From: Methylotenera sp.
GTDB taxonomy: Bacteria > Pseudomonadota > Gammaproteobacteria > Burkholderiales > Methylophilaceae
Reading direction: 5' to 3'
Assembly: GCF_030653755.1 (NCBI RefSeq)
Contig: NZ_JAURYU010000028.1
Coordinates: 1 to 61,918, forward strand
Length of the DNA: 61,918 nucleotides
Both the position numbers and the translations under genes were made by a program. Below the pieces are notes generated by a model that was not told the DNA's origin, did not search any database, and saw nothing but the letters and a program-made list of their open reading frames with translations. How positions within the stretch are numbered: position 1 is the first letter of the stretch; each line of letters begins with the position of its first letter. Positions 53,343-61,918 of this stretch are shown piece by piece.

Positions 53343-54452
53343 CTAATAAAGCAGCACCACACGCTGTGGTGCTGTTTCTACATATTGAACAGTGAACTTG
53401 TGCACGGTAATCGTCTTTTCGTTTTCAGTTTCTACACTGACGCGCCAATCACCCTCAGCTAAATTATTTTTGTAAGTGTATCCTCTAAACCCAGCATAAC
53501 GGCCACCAGATAAATCAAAACCAATGCGTGATTGCGTTACCCAGCCTTGCTTTTTATTGTAATACTGCCAGCGATGATACAGTTTTGCTTCAAGGCCAGG
53601 TGGTGCGAATATCGAAGAAAAACAATAGACTCGCTGACCCGTCACCATTGCCAAATGATTACTGGTGTTACGCCAAACCATCCACCAAGGTGATGCTTGC
53701 TGCGTTAACCGATATTGTCCATTAGCTTTTTCTAATTCAAATGCGACCACCACATCACGCTTGACCAAAGGCACAGGCGGAATCATATCAACCGCATAAG
53801 CGATCATGAGAAATGCCGCAATTACCGCCACAGGTTTAATACTACCTAAATGATTAGGCGTTTTTTTATAGAGCCAAAAAGCGAGGCTAGCTCCGAGCAA
53901 AGTGCTTAAATAAAACCATACGGGATGAATGCTACCGAGTATGAATGGCAATGCAAAGTTAAACAGTAACATTGCACACAAACCGAACATAGACCAACTT
54001 AGCGTAAAGCGCTTATATTCACTCTCTAAAAACTCATTGGCGACCAGCAACATCGCCAAAAACAGAGACATTATCCATGCAAGCCAATGGCTGGAACTCT
54101 TAAAATATAAGATAAATAAGGCGCTGAAAAGGCTACCAAACAAGAACTGAAGTAAAAAATAAGGTAGCCGTGGTGTGTAATGCCTTTTAAGAACCGACAC
54201 TAACTTACGCTCACTATTTACGATTGCTATAGGTCGGCCGATTAAATAGAGAATCAATGCCGCGCAAAGTAAGTACCCAGCAAATATCCATAAATCCAAG
54301 GCGGCAACGTTGCGACCTATCGTCAAAGCATCCCACACAAAACCTGCCACAAAGAACACCGCAGGTAAAAAGTCAGTGAGTCTGCGTACGCGTTGTAGCC
54401 CTGCTTGCATCCAAGACGCATTCATTAATATGTTCATACGATTAACAATCAA
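53343..54452 (-). CDS. Multi-helix membrane protein with DUF2914-like C-terminus
   Basis: A 369-residue protein: about eight membrane helices (residues 25-240), then an extracytoplasmic domain of about 120 residues with QRVYCFSSIFAPPGLEAKLY, YHRWQYYNKKQG and YKNNLAEGDWRVSVETENEK, the pattern of DUF2914. Function is unknown. It lies next to another small membrane protein on the same strand. Confidence 0.68.
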   Translation of the reverse strand: MIVNRMNILMNASWMQAGLQRVRRLTDFLPAVFFVAGFVWDALTIGRNVAALDLWIFAGYLLCAALILYLIGRPIAIVNSERKLVSVLKRHYTPRLPYFLLQFLFGSLFSALFILYFKSSSHWLAWIMSLFLAMLLVANEFLESEYKRFTLSWSMFGLCAMLLFNFALPFILGSIHPVWFYLSTLLGASLAFWLYKKTPNHLGSIKPVAVIAAFLMIAYAVDMIPPVPLVKRDVVVAFELEKANGQYRLTQQASPWWMVWRNTSNHLAMVTGQRVYCFSSIFAPPGLEAKLYHRWQYYNKKQGWVTQSRIGFDLSGGRYAGFRGYTYKNNLAEGDWRVSVETENEKTITVHKFTVQYVETAPQRVVLLY

Positions 54453-54454
54453 GC

Positions 54455-54859
54455 CTATAAAAAATGGCCAAGCACATAACCGATGATAATGCCGATAATT
54501 AATGCAATGGTAAGCCCACGGTAGGTGAGCACATCTTTTGAATAACCGCGCTTAATGGCGACAAATGAAACAATGTAACCTATCGCATTTAACAACCAAA
54601 TGATGGATAGGCTTAGCACCTTCACTACCAATGGACCGATGACAGGCACTAAGCCAATCACACCTAGCAACCAGACAAATACATTAGAGACAACGCCAAA
54701 TAACAAAATGCCCGCGGTAACTGCTTTTGCATCCCAGCCGAAGTGCCAAGCGGCGAAAACCACCACGACCAACACAATGCTAAGCGGCAGCATCCATTTC
54801 CATGCGTCACGCTTCGGCGGCTTAATGATATCACTATCAAAAATGTGTTTTTCGTCCAT
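54455..54859 (-). CDS. Small membrane protein, unknown
   Basis: A 134-residue protein with about four hydrophobic helices and a charged N-terminus. No family was recognised. It starts 2 bases after the frame of its neighbour ends and probably forms an operon with the DUF2914-like gene. Confidence 0.6.
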   Translation of the reverse strand: MDEKHIFDSDIIKPPKRDAWKWMLPLSIVLVVVVFAAWHFGWDAKAVTAGILLFGVVSNVFVWLLGVIGLVPVIGPLVVKVLSLSIIWLLNAIGYIVSFVAIKRGYSKDVLTYRGLTIALIIGIIIGYVLGHFL

Positions 54860-55086
54860 GAGATAATCAAGGTAGTTTAGGATGGAATGATTTTAGCATT
54901 GAACCGTGTTTTCGATAATTGCTAAACCCAAAGTAATCAGCCATGCTCACCTACGACTTTGCAAGTGCGTTAGCAATAGCAAATCGAAATAGCTTGTGAT
55001 GCGATAGTGGTAATTCACTTATGACTAGATAATTTACGGTGCAACCGCGTGGGTCACAAGTGACAGACCCTACAGGGCTACAGGCT

Positions 55087-55227
55087 TACCCCAGCCATTC
55101 CCCTGTTGCAGCGCCTTCGTTGCTTAGGTTTAATGGGGGTTTTCAGCTAGCGGCTGTTTGAGCAAAGCGAGTTTCCGCTTGCTGCCCATTAAATCTAAGC
55201 AACGAAGGAATCAAGCTGCATGGGGTA
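55087..55227. repeat. Long imperfect palindrome (MITE-like), 141 bp
   Basis: 24-base arms at 55114-55137 and 55185-55208 (CCTTCGTTGCTTAGG and its complement) match at 23 of 24 positions. The pairing extends outward through TGCAGC/GCTGCA and TACCCC/GGGGTA. The centre holds AGCGAG/CTTGCT-like sequence. No gene is inside. It could be a non-autonomous mobile element or strong RNA hairpin. It is part of a 549-base gap (54860-55408) with no gene. Confidence 0.65.
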
Positions 55228-55239
55228 GCCTTTTCTTTG

Positions 55240-55289
55240 GTTTCTTTCTTTTGGCTACACAAAAGAAAGAAACTCGCCTGTCGGGCGAG
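55240..55289. repeat. Perfect 14-bp palindrome and adjacent hairpin
   Basis: GTTTCTTTCTTTTG and CAAAAGAAAGAAAC (55240-55253, 55260-55273) are exact reverse complements across 6 bases. CTCGCC/GGCGAG (55273-55278, 55284-55289) forms a second stem. Similar strings are common in proteobacterial intergenic repeats. Confidence 0.65.
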
Positions 55290-55320
55290 ACCGACAAGCT
55301 AGCTAGTGCGGATTAGAGTT

Positions 55321-55404
55321 GCGTGGGCAAACAACTTGCCCACCCTACAGGGCTAGCGAGGGGGTACGTGGGCAAAAAAGTTGCCACTCTACAAGGCTAC
55401 GGGG
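55321..55404. repeat. Tandem imperfect repeats with GTGGGCAA/CTTGCC
   Basis: Two units (starting CGTGGGCAAACAACTTGCC and CGTGGGCAAAAAAGTTGCC) each end in a CTACA-rGGCTA string, and a third, weaker copy of the ending lies near 55068. They adjoin the HNH gene stop. Confidence 0.55.
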
Positions 55405-55408
55405 CTTG

Positions 55409-56173
55409 TTAGCTAATCAGTTTGATGAGTTCTTGAATGGTGAGATATTTGCCATTAATTTGCCTGTGAAGCATTGCATGGCAATTTGTACAAACTGGTA
55501 TTAAGTCATTCACATAGTCAATTTTGTAGTTTTTTCCAATACTGTGAATCGGGGTGATATGGTGTACGTGTATGAAATCTTTACCAAGTTCTCCATAAAT
55601 TTCTTCAAAACTAAAATTACATATTTTGCATGAATGACCGTGTGCCTCTATACACTTTGCTCTTGCAATAGAACTGCGTTCGTATTTGTTGACAGAAACT
55701 TGCTTTTTTATTCCTTCAAATATTTCGGGAGAAGATTCAATTGTTTCTGGGAAAAATTCATCGTTTGCTGTGCTAAAAATTGATGAAATATATGACTCAA
55801 GAGCTTCATTTACCTTTATCGGGCCTTGAGGCGCAGCTTTTAGGCCATGTTCTTGGAGAAAAGGAAGAGATAACTTTTCTGAGTCCACCTCTTCAATTAG
55901 TTCAAGATTGAGAAACTTACCATCTAAGGACTTTTCATATTCTTCTTTGTTAATCCAATAGTCTTTATCATCTCGAATTTCTGATGAGTTTTTGTCAATT
56001 GCCGTTACTCGGCACTTGTATCTAACTCTTTGAATTGGCGATGTACAGTATATGTAAACAATATCGCCAATGCTGTATTTGGAATTGCCTTGACGCCAAT
56101 CAATCGACCCGTAATGAGCGAATGAGCCTGCGTGGTCGTACATTTTTCCATTTGCTGAAATCAACCAAATCAT
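55409..56173 (-). CDS. HNH endonuclease with EVE/PUA-like N-terminus
   Basis: A 254-residue protein. The C-terminal 90 residues are a complete HNH nuclease with zinc Cys pairs (CKIC and CTNC) and HVHHITPI plus NDLIPVCTNCHAMLH. The first 95 residues (MIWLISANGKMYDH, GDIVYIYCTSPIQRV) resemble an EVE/PUA-like modified-base-binding domain. Together this suggests a type IV-like restriction enzyme that cuts modified DNA, a defence role inferred from architecture. It has no SD and lies beside dispersed repeats, downstream of acnB. Confidence 0.75.
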   Translation of the reverse strand: MIWLISANGKMYDHAGSFAHYGSIDWRQGNSKYSIGDIVYIYCTSPIQRVRYKCRVTAIDKNSSEIRDDKDYWINKEEYEKSLDGKFLNLELIEEVDSEKLSLPFLQEHGLKAAPQGPIKVNEALESYISSIFSTANDEFFPETIESSPEIFEGIKKQVSVNKYERSSIARAKCIEAHGHSCKICNFSFEEIYGELGKDFIHVHHITPIHSIGKNYKIDYVNDLIPVCTNCHAMLHRQINGKYLTIQELIKLIS

Positions 56174-56281
56174 ACCGTTACTTTATTTGAGCCTAACGTA
56201 AATCGGCCATACTATTTGACCAATATCCTTGTGTCAAACTAGCATGGCTAATGATTTCAAATGTAATTAAAGATTAATACT

Positions 56282-58885
56282 TCAAACAGCCTCAGCAATC
56301 GGAATGACTTTTTTACCATTAGAAAGTGCTTCCAAAGATGGCGTGTAATCCGTCATTTGATCAAAATTCAGGTATTTGTAGATTTCAGCCGTATTAGCAA
56401 GTTTATTGCCTACAGTCTCCAAATACTCTGCATGCGTCGGCATACGACCCAATTTAGCACAAACCGCCGCCAACTCAGCTGAGCCCAAATAAACGCGCGC
56501 ATCTTTACCCATACGGTTATCAAAGTTACGCGTACTGGTTGAAAACACGGTCGCCTTATCTGCCACACGCGCTTGGTTACCCATGCATAGTGAGCAACCT
56601 GGCACTTCTGTTCTGGCACCAGCTACGCCGAATACAGAATAGACACCTTCATCACGCAATTGCGCTTCATCCATACGGGTCGGTGGTGCAATCCATAAAC
56701 GTGTTGGAATGCCACCAGAACCCTCTAACACTTTAGCTGCTGCGCGATAATGGCCGATATTCGTCATACAACTGCCGATAAATACTTCGTCAATTTTATC
56801 GCCCACCACTGCTGTTAATGGTTTGATGTCATCTGGGTCATTCGGGCAAGCGACTAATGGCTCAGTAATCGTATTGAGATCAATTTCAATCACATGTGCG
56901 TACTCAGCATCTTTATCAGCCTCTAATAACTCAGGCTTAGCCAACCAAGCTTGCATGCTGGCGATACGGCGTTGCAATGTGCGTGGATCTTGGTAGCCGT
57001 TATCAATCATGTTTTGTAACAACACGATATTTGAAGTTAGGAACTCAATCACTGGCTCTTTATTCAATTTTACAGTACAGCCGTTAGCGGAGCGCTCAGC
57101 TGAAGCATCTGCAAATTCAAACGCTTGCTCTACTTTTAAATCTGGCAAGCCTTCAATCTCTAGGATTCGACCGTTAAATACGTTCTTTTTACCTTGTTTA
57201 CCAACGGTTAAAGTACCTTCTTGGATAGCAGCGTAAGGAATTGCATTTACTAAGTCACGCAAGGTAATGCCGGGTTGCATTTCACCTTTAAAACGCACTA
57301 AGACAGATTCTGGCATATCAAGCGGCATTACACCCATGGCGGCGGCAAAAGCCACTAAGCCAGAACCAGCAGGGAATGAAATACCGATTGGGAAACGTGT
57401 ATGTGAGTCACCGCCAGTGCCAACAGTATCAGGCAACACCATGCGATTTAACCATGAGTGAATCACACCATCACCTGGGCGCAAGCTAACGCCACCACGG
57501 CTGCTCATAAACTCTGGCAAGCTGTGTTGTAGTTTAATGTCCACTGGTTTTGGATAAGCGGCTGTGTGGCAGAAGCTTTGCATCACTAAATCAGCACTGA
57601 AACCTAAACACGCCAACTCTTTAAGCTCATCACGCGTCATGCCGCCAGTCGTATCTTGTGAACCAACCGTTGTGGCCTTAGGCTCACAATAGGCACCTGG
57701 GCGCACGCCAGTACCTTCAGGCAAACCACAAGCTCTACCCACCATTTTTTGCGCCAGCGTGTAGCCTTTACCAGTGTCTTTTGGTGCGATGGATTGAATA
57801 AATAAATCTGATGCTGGCAAACCTAGCGCATGACGCGCATTAGTGGTTAAACCACGCCCAATAATCAATGGAATACGGCCGCCAGCACGTACTTCGTCTG
57901 GCATGGTGGTTGGTGCTAGTTCAAACGTGCTAATCACCTCGCCTTGTGCATTTAATACCTGTCCTGCATAAGGTTTAATCGTGATCACGTCACCCATTTG
58001 CATTTTTGACACATCACATTGAATCGGCATCGCGCCTGAGTCTTCTGCGGTGTTAAAGAAAATTGGCGCTATTTTGGTGCCTAAAATGACCCCGCCAGTG
58101 CGTTTATTTGGAATATTAGGAATGTCATTACCCATAAACCATTGCACTGAGTTGATGGCTGACTTACGTGAAGAACCAGTACCGACCACGTCACCTACAT
58201 AGGCAATTGGCAAGCCTTTTTGTTTGAGTATTTCAATGGTTTTTAAACCTTCTGGCATTTTATTCACCAGCATTGCTTTTGCATGCAATGGAATATCTGG
58301 GCGGCTCCACGCTTCTTGCGCTGGGCTCAAATCATCAGTATTGGTTTCACCATCTACTTTAAACACAACAACTTTAATTTCGTCTGCCAAGATTGGCGCA
58401 TTGGTAAACCATTCAGCATTTGACCAAGACTCGATGAGTTTTTTAGCATGCACATTGCCTGCTTTCATTTTTTCATCGACATCATGGAAGGCATCAAACA
58501 TGAGAATCGTTTGAGATAAGGCTTTAACAGCGGCGTCCGCCATGGGTGGGTTAGTCGCAGATAAATCTAACAACCCTACCAATGCTTGCACATTGTAGCC
58601 ACCAAGCATGGTACCTAATAATGCAACCGCTTTTTCAGCACTGACTAATGGTGATACTGCTTTGCCATTCGCAATGTCTGATAAAAAGGCCGCTTTCACA
58701 TAGGCAGCTTGGTCCACACCCGCTGGGACGCGATTTTCGAGCAAATCTACCAGTGTTTTTTCTTCACCTGCTGGTGGATTTTTAAGCAGCTCTACAAGTT
58801 GTGCAACTTGTTCTGCTGATAATGGTAGTGGAGGAAGTTGTTGTGAAGCACGTTCTTGCACGTGCGCTGCATAGGCTTTTAACAT
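56282..58885 (-). CDS. acnB: Aconitate hydratase B
   Basis: An 867-residue aconitase B of normal length, interconverting citrate and isocitrate in the TCA cycle. The N-terminal HEAT-like domain precedes the swivel domain. Iron-sulfur Cys are visible in [19 protein letters not shown] and [12 protein letters not shown] housekeeping gene. Confidence 0.96.
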   Translation of the reverse strand: MLKAYAAHVQERASQQLPPLPLSAEQVAQLVELLKNPPAGEEKTLVDLLENRVPAGVDQAAYVKAAFLSDIANGKAVSPLVSAEKAVALLGTMLGGYNVQALVGLLDLSATNPPMADAAVKALSQTILMFDAFHDVDEKMKAGNVHAKKLIESWSNAEWFTNAPILADEIKVVVFKVDGETNTDDLSPAQEAWSRPDIPLHAKAMLVNKMPEGLKTIEILKQKGLPIAYVGDVVGTGSSRKSAINSVQWFMGNDIPNIPNKRTGGVILGTKIAPIFFNTAEDSGAMPIQCDVSKMQMGDVITIKPYAGQVLNAQGEVISTFELAPTTMPDEVRAGGRIPLIIGRGLTTNARHALGLPASDLFIQSIAPKDTGKGYTLAQKMVGRACGLPEGTGVRPGAYCEPKATTVGSQDTTGGMTRDELKELACLGFSADLVMQSFCHTAAYPKPVDIKLQHSLPEFMSSRGGVSLRPGDGVIHSWLNRMVLPDTVGTGGDSHTRFPIGISFPAGSGLVAFAAAMGVMPLDMPESVLVRFKGEMQPGITLRDLVNAIPYAAIQEGTLTVGKQGKKNVFNGRILEIEGLPDLKVEQAFEFADASAERSANGCTVKLNKEPVIEFLTSNIVLLQNMIDNGYQDPRTLQRRIASMQAWLAKPELLEADKDAEYAHVIEIDLNTITEPLVACPNDPDDIKPLTAVVGDKIDEVFIGSCMTNIGHYRAAAKVLEGSGGIPTRLWIAPPTRMDEAQLRDEGVYSVFGVAGARTEVPGCSLCMGNQARVADKATVFSTSTRNFDNRMGKDARVYLGSAELAAVCAKLGRMPTHAEYLETVGNKLANTAEIYKYLNFDQMTDYTPSLEALSNGKKVIPIAEAV

Positions 58886-59036
58886 AACGATTTTCTGCTT
58901 AGATTTCTAGTTAAATAAAATTGTGTTTATTATAAACCAGCTTAACTTAATGATGATTCATACATGAGTAAGGATTCACGCATTTACATGATGTGACCAT
59001 GCTACGATGCGCTCATCCTACAAAATCAAAAGTCAG

Positions 59037-59345
59037 CTAGTTCGTTAAATGTAATGTGCTTGCAAAAGGCGTGCCACAGCTAGTGCCTTTAATCGAAGCT
59101 TCAAATCTTTCTAAGATTTCACTCTCGTAGCCCTTGCCATGTTTTAGCTCTAAAAAGGCGCGCACTTCGCTGGCATCCGCAAATCCGTTTTTATCGGTAT
59201 CCATTGATACTACGTTATCTTCAACCGTTGGGCCAGTATATCTGCCCTGCGTGTCGGTCAATACATCAAGCACAGTGGCGGCATGTACATGCGATGCCAA
59301 CATTAAGCTTATCAACATTAAAAGTTTTGTCATTTGTGACCTCAT
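59037..59345 (-). CDS. Secreted EF-hand protein
   Basis: A 102-residue exported protein with signal peptide (to about 23) and one canonical EF-hand loop at 49-60: D-T-D-K-N-G-F-A-D-A-S-E, with Asp at 1, 3 and 9 and Glu at 12. It should bind calcium or a lanthanide. It has one loop and no Pro at position 2, so it is not lanmodulin. The ATG at 59345 has AAGGAG 7 bases upstream. Function is unknown. Confidence 0.68.
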   Translation of the reverse strand: MRSQMTKLLMLISLMLASHVHAATVLDVLTDTQGRYTGPTVEDNVVSMDTDKNGFADASEVRAFLELKHGKGYESEILERFEASIKGTSCGTPFASTLHLTN

Positions 59346-59452
59346 CAACTTACTCCTTAGTATGAGTTAAGAGTGATAATCCCAGCAATAATTCATTGTA
59401 ATAATTCATAAAGCATCGCTCATAAAACATAATACATTCAGTCTATCACTTA

Positions 59453-60994
59453 TTAACTCACTGGATGAATCACCATCACCTCGTCTGACGCTTTACGTTG
59501 TGCGATTTTATGCTTCCACTCCGCAGGGCCAGTGGTATGTACTGAGCTACCGCGACTATCCACTGCGACTGTGACTGGCATATCCTGCACGGTAAACTCA
59601 TAAATCGCTTCCATGCCTAAGTCTGCAAACGCTAACACTTCAGCTTTTTTAATGGCTTTGCTCACCAAGTAAGCTGCTCCACCCACCGCGGTTAAATAAA
59701 CAGATTTGTATTTAGCAATCGTTGCTATCGTTTCTTCACCACGTTCAGCTTTGCCGACCATGCCTAACAAGCCAGTTTGGCTCAACATGGTTTCTGTAAA
59801 ATCATCCATACGTGTTGCTGTGGTCGGGCCTGCTGGACCAACCGCTTCAGCGCCGACCGCATCTACTGGGCCTACGTAATAAATAAAACGGTTAGTAAAA
59901 TCTATTGGCAGCTTTTCGCCTTTTTGCAGCATGGTGACCATACGCTTATGTGCAGCATCTCGACCTGTCAACAGCTTGCCATTGAGTAGCAAGGTCTGCC
60001 CTGGCTGCCAAGCTTGTATTTCTTGCTGGGTAATCGTATCAAGATTTACCCGTAAAGACTGCTCGCTAGGTGCCCAATTCACATCAGGCCAATCCGCTAA
60101 ACTCGGTGCCTCCAACACAGCTGGGCCACTGCCATCTAACTCAAAATGCACATGTCTAGTGGCAGCACAGTTAGGAATAATCGCTACAGGCAAGCTGGCG
60201 GCATGGGTCGGATAGTCTAATATTTTCACATCCAACACAGTAGTTAGGCCGCCTAAGCCCTGCGCGCCTACACCTAGATTATTGACCTTCTCAAATATCT
60301 CAAGCCTTAATGCTTCAATCTTATTTTGTGCGCCTTTTGCTTTCAGTTCATGCATATCAATAGGCGCCATCAATGACTCTTTCGCTAACAGCATGGCTTT
60401 CTCGGCCGTACCGCCGATGCCAATACCCAGCATACCAGGCGGGCACCAGCCAGCGCCCATGGTTGGTACTACTTCTAATATCCAATCAACAATGCTGTCA
60501 TTCGGGTTAAGCATGGCAAGTTTTGCTTTATTTTCACTACCGCCACCTTTAGCCGCAATGCTTACTTCAACTTTATCGCCTGCCACCAACTCAACATGTA
60601 CTACAGCAGGCGTATTGTCTTTGGTATTTACACGCTTACCCGCTGGGTCACTCACAATCGAAGCGCGCAGCTTATTTTCAGGTAACAAATAAGCACGACG
60701 TACGCCTTCATTCACCATCTGTTCCAATGAAAGCTCAGTATCGAAATGCACACCCATACCTACTTTTACAAATGCCACCACAATGCCAGTATCCTGACAT
60801 AATGGACGCTTACCTTCTGCACACATACGTGAGTTGGTTAATATCTGCGCAATCGCATCTTTTGCCGCTGGCGACTCTTCCTGCGCGTAAGCGGCTGCTA
60901 ATGCTTGGATAAAATCGGCTGGGTGATAGTAAGAAATATATTGCAAAGCATCTGCAATGCTCGCAATAAAATCCTCTTGTTTAATCTTAGTCAT
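59453..60994 (-). CDS. Fumarate hydratase class I (iron-sulfur)
   Basis: A 513-residue class I fumarase converting fumarate and malate. Landmarks are RPLCQDTGIVVAFVKVG, PPGMLGIGIGGTAEKAM, IIPNCAATRHVHFEL and AVGPAGPTTATRMDDF. Length matches single-chain FumA-type enzymes. It starts 8 bases after the stop of the acyl-CoA synthetase gene, so they share a transcript. Confidence 0.94.
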   Translation of the reverse strand: MTKIKQEDFIASIADALQYISYYHPADFIQALAAAYAQEESPAAKDAIAQILTNSRMCAEGKRPLCQDTGIVVAFVKVGMGVHFDTELSLEQMVNEGVRRAYLLPENKLRASIVSDPAGKRVNTKDNTPAVVHVELVAGDKVEVSIAAKGGGSENKAKLAMLNPNDSIVDWILEVVPTMGAGWCPPGMLGIGIGGTAEKAMLLAKESLMAPIDMHELKAKGAQNKIEALRLEIFEKVNNLGVGAQGLGGLTTVLDVKILDYPTHAASLPVAIIPNCAATRHVHFELDGSGPAVLEAPSLADWPDVNWAPSEQSLRVNLDTITQQEIQAWQPGQTLLLNGKLLTGRDAAHKRMVTMLQKGEKLPIDFTNRFIYYVGPVDAVGAEAVGPAGPTTATRMDDFTETMLSQTGLLGMVGKAERGEETIATIAKYKSVYLTAVGGAAYLVSKAIKKAEVLAFADLGMEAIYEFTVQDMPVTVAVDSRGSSVHTTGPAEWKHKIAQRKASDEVMVIHPVS

Positions 60995-61002
60995 CGTATG
61001 AT

Positions 61003-61918
61003 TTATCGTGTTGATTTTGCTATCGCAATGGTTGAGTTAATATCTTTACGTAAGATTTTACCATTCTTAGTACGTGGGAAATCTTTTGCGAGATAAACCG
61101 TTTTTGGCGATTTATAAGCCGCAAGATGCTGTTTACCAAACTGCAATAAATCATCTGGGGTGACGCTTACTTCTGGTTTCAAAATCACATAGATCACCAC
61201 GAGTAGTTTATCTTTTTCGATTTCCTCACCAATTGCCGCGCAATCTGCCACATCAGGGTGCCCTTTGTACACACGCTCAATTTCATAGGGCGATACACGA
61301 TACCCAAAGCTTTTAATGATGTCGTCTTTGCGACCTAGAAACCAAATGTAGCCATCAGCATCGTATTTTGCATAATCTCCTGTGAAAAAATAGCCATCAT
61401 GCTTATATTTTGCTGTTTCTTCATCTAAATTCCAATAGCGCAAAAACAAGCCTGGGTCTGTATCTGTCACGCAAATCATGCCCTCTTCGCCTGTTGCAAC
61501 GGGCTCACGCGTATCTGGATTTAACAACTGAATGTCGTGCCCAGGTTGCGGAAATCCAGCTGAACCTGCACGAATTGGGCGGAATTTACTTTGTGACAAG
61601 TAGTATGAAAACTCACTCATGCCTACTGCTTCGTAGATATCTAAACCAAAACGTTCGCGCCATTGGTTTAGCACTTCATCTGACAAGTGTTCACCCGCGC
61701 TCATGTAGTGGCGCATGCTGGGTAATTGTTCTTTTGAGGTGGTCGTTTTTTGTAAAATCTGACGATAGATGGTTGGTACACCAATAAAAATAGTCGCCTG
61801 ATGCTTTTGAATCAAATCTAACCACTTTTGCGCATCATTTTTGCCCTCATGCACAATCACAGTTGGTCCCAAATACAAAGCGTCCATCACTCCTGAACCG
61901 AACACATAGGTCCAGTTG
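61003..61918 (-). CDS. AMP-forming acyl-CoA synthetase (partial, C-terminal part)
   Basis: The gene runs off the right edge, and about 305 C-terminal residues are visible. They contain the adenylate-forming signatures GVPTIYRQIL, TGDYAKYDADGYIWFLGRKD, FGYRVSPYEIE and the catalytic-Lys region KNGKILRKDI. Closest in style to benzoate-CoA/acetyl-CoA ligase-type enzymes. The substrate cannot be told. It lies just upstream of fumarase. Confidence 0.88.
   Translation of the reverse strand, partial: NWTYVFGSGVMDALYLGPTVIVHEGKNDAQKWLDLIQKHQATIFIGVPTIYRQILQKTTTSKEQLPSMRHYMSAGEHLSDEVLNQWRERFGLDIYEAVGMSEFSYYLSQSKFRPIRAGSAGFPQPGHDIQLLNPDTREPVATGEEGMICVTDTDPGLFLRYWNLDEETAKYKHDGYFFTGDYAKYDADGYIWFLGRKDDIIKSFGYRVSPYEIERVYKGHPDVADCAAIGEEIEKDKLLVVIYVILKPEVSVTPDDLLQFGKQHLAAYKSPKTVYLAKDFPRTKNGKILRKDINSTIAIAKSTR

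Noticed and set aside
59037-59345. EF-hand protein considered as a lanmodulin homologue
   Set aside because: Only one EF loop and no Pro at loop position 2; lanmodulin has several such loops.

Overview
The window reads as a piece of chromosome from a methylotrophic betaproteobacterium, most likely Methylophilaceae (Methylotenera/Methylophilus-like). This rests on a complete calcium-type methanol dehydrogenase operon (mxaFJGIRSACKLD), a lanthanide-type methanol dehydrogenase cluster (xoxF with xoxJ and xoxG), moxYX-like regulators, fairly low GC, and ordinary betaproteobacterial housekeeping genes (uvrC-pgsA-tRNA, acnB, class I fumarase). No transposase, phage gene or CRISPR array was seen.

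Layout. 1-7783: a Lap biofilm-adhesion locus, with the N-terminal retention module of a giant adhesin (cut by the left edge), the LapG protease, the LapD c-di-GMP receptor, a receiver-degenerate LuxR regulator and the LapB/LapC type I exporter. 7784-10264: mostly non-coding, holding a PepSY gene, a near-consensus sigma-54 promoter that appears to drive an approximately 200-nt RNA with its own terminator, and dispersed repeats. 10265-19365: an enlarged xox cluster on the minus strand (xoxF, xoxJ fused to ankyrin repeats, cytochrome xoxG, two YVTN propellers, an SHP-like cytochrome, two MxaD-like proteins, a SoxYZ-like carrier). 19585-22521: a Sel1 protein and a MoxYX-type two-component system. 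23061-25271: a FecA-like TonB receptor. 25433-30726: a second set of mxaRSACKL genes with no dehydrogenase. 31008-32474: a MocR-type regulator. 32686-42659: the full mxaF-to-mxaD operon. 42897-46431: a divergent operon with a second histidine kinase and LuxR regulator, a thioredoxin and secreted unknowns. 46532-61918: a BFD-like protein, three tRNAs, pgsA, uvrC, an orphan MxaD-like protein, a CDF transporter, rlmJ, membrane proteins, a palindrome-rich region beside an HNH endonuclease, acnB, an EF-hand protein, fumarase and a truncated acyl-CoA synthetase.

How it works together. XoxF has the Asp-x-Asp lanthanide signature (D358, D360) and MxaF has Asp-x-Ala (D325, A327), so the cell carries both metal versions of periplasmic methanol oxidation with their own cytochromes and J-type binding proteins. 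MxaACKL are known to be needed for calcium insertion into MxaFI. The second, dehydrogenase-free RSACKL set lies between the TonB receptor and the canonical mxa genes, on the side facing xox, and is the best candidate for an undescribed system: an inferred metal-loading or maturation module for another quinoprotein, perhaps XoxF. A recurring near-palindrome GGGA-N5-TCCY lies in the gaps before xoxF, xoxG, a propeller gene, moxY and the TonB gene (inside its promoter spacer) and between mxaF and the second kinase, suggesting one regulon for the whole region. A second motif, GTTACA/TGTAAC, recurs before xoxF, mxaF and the extra mxaRSACKL set.
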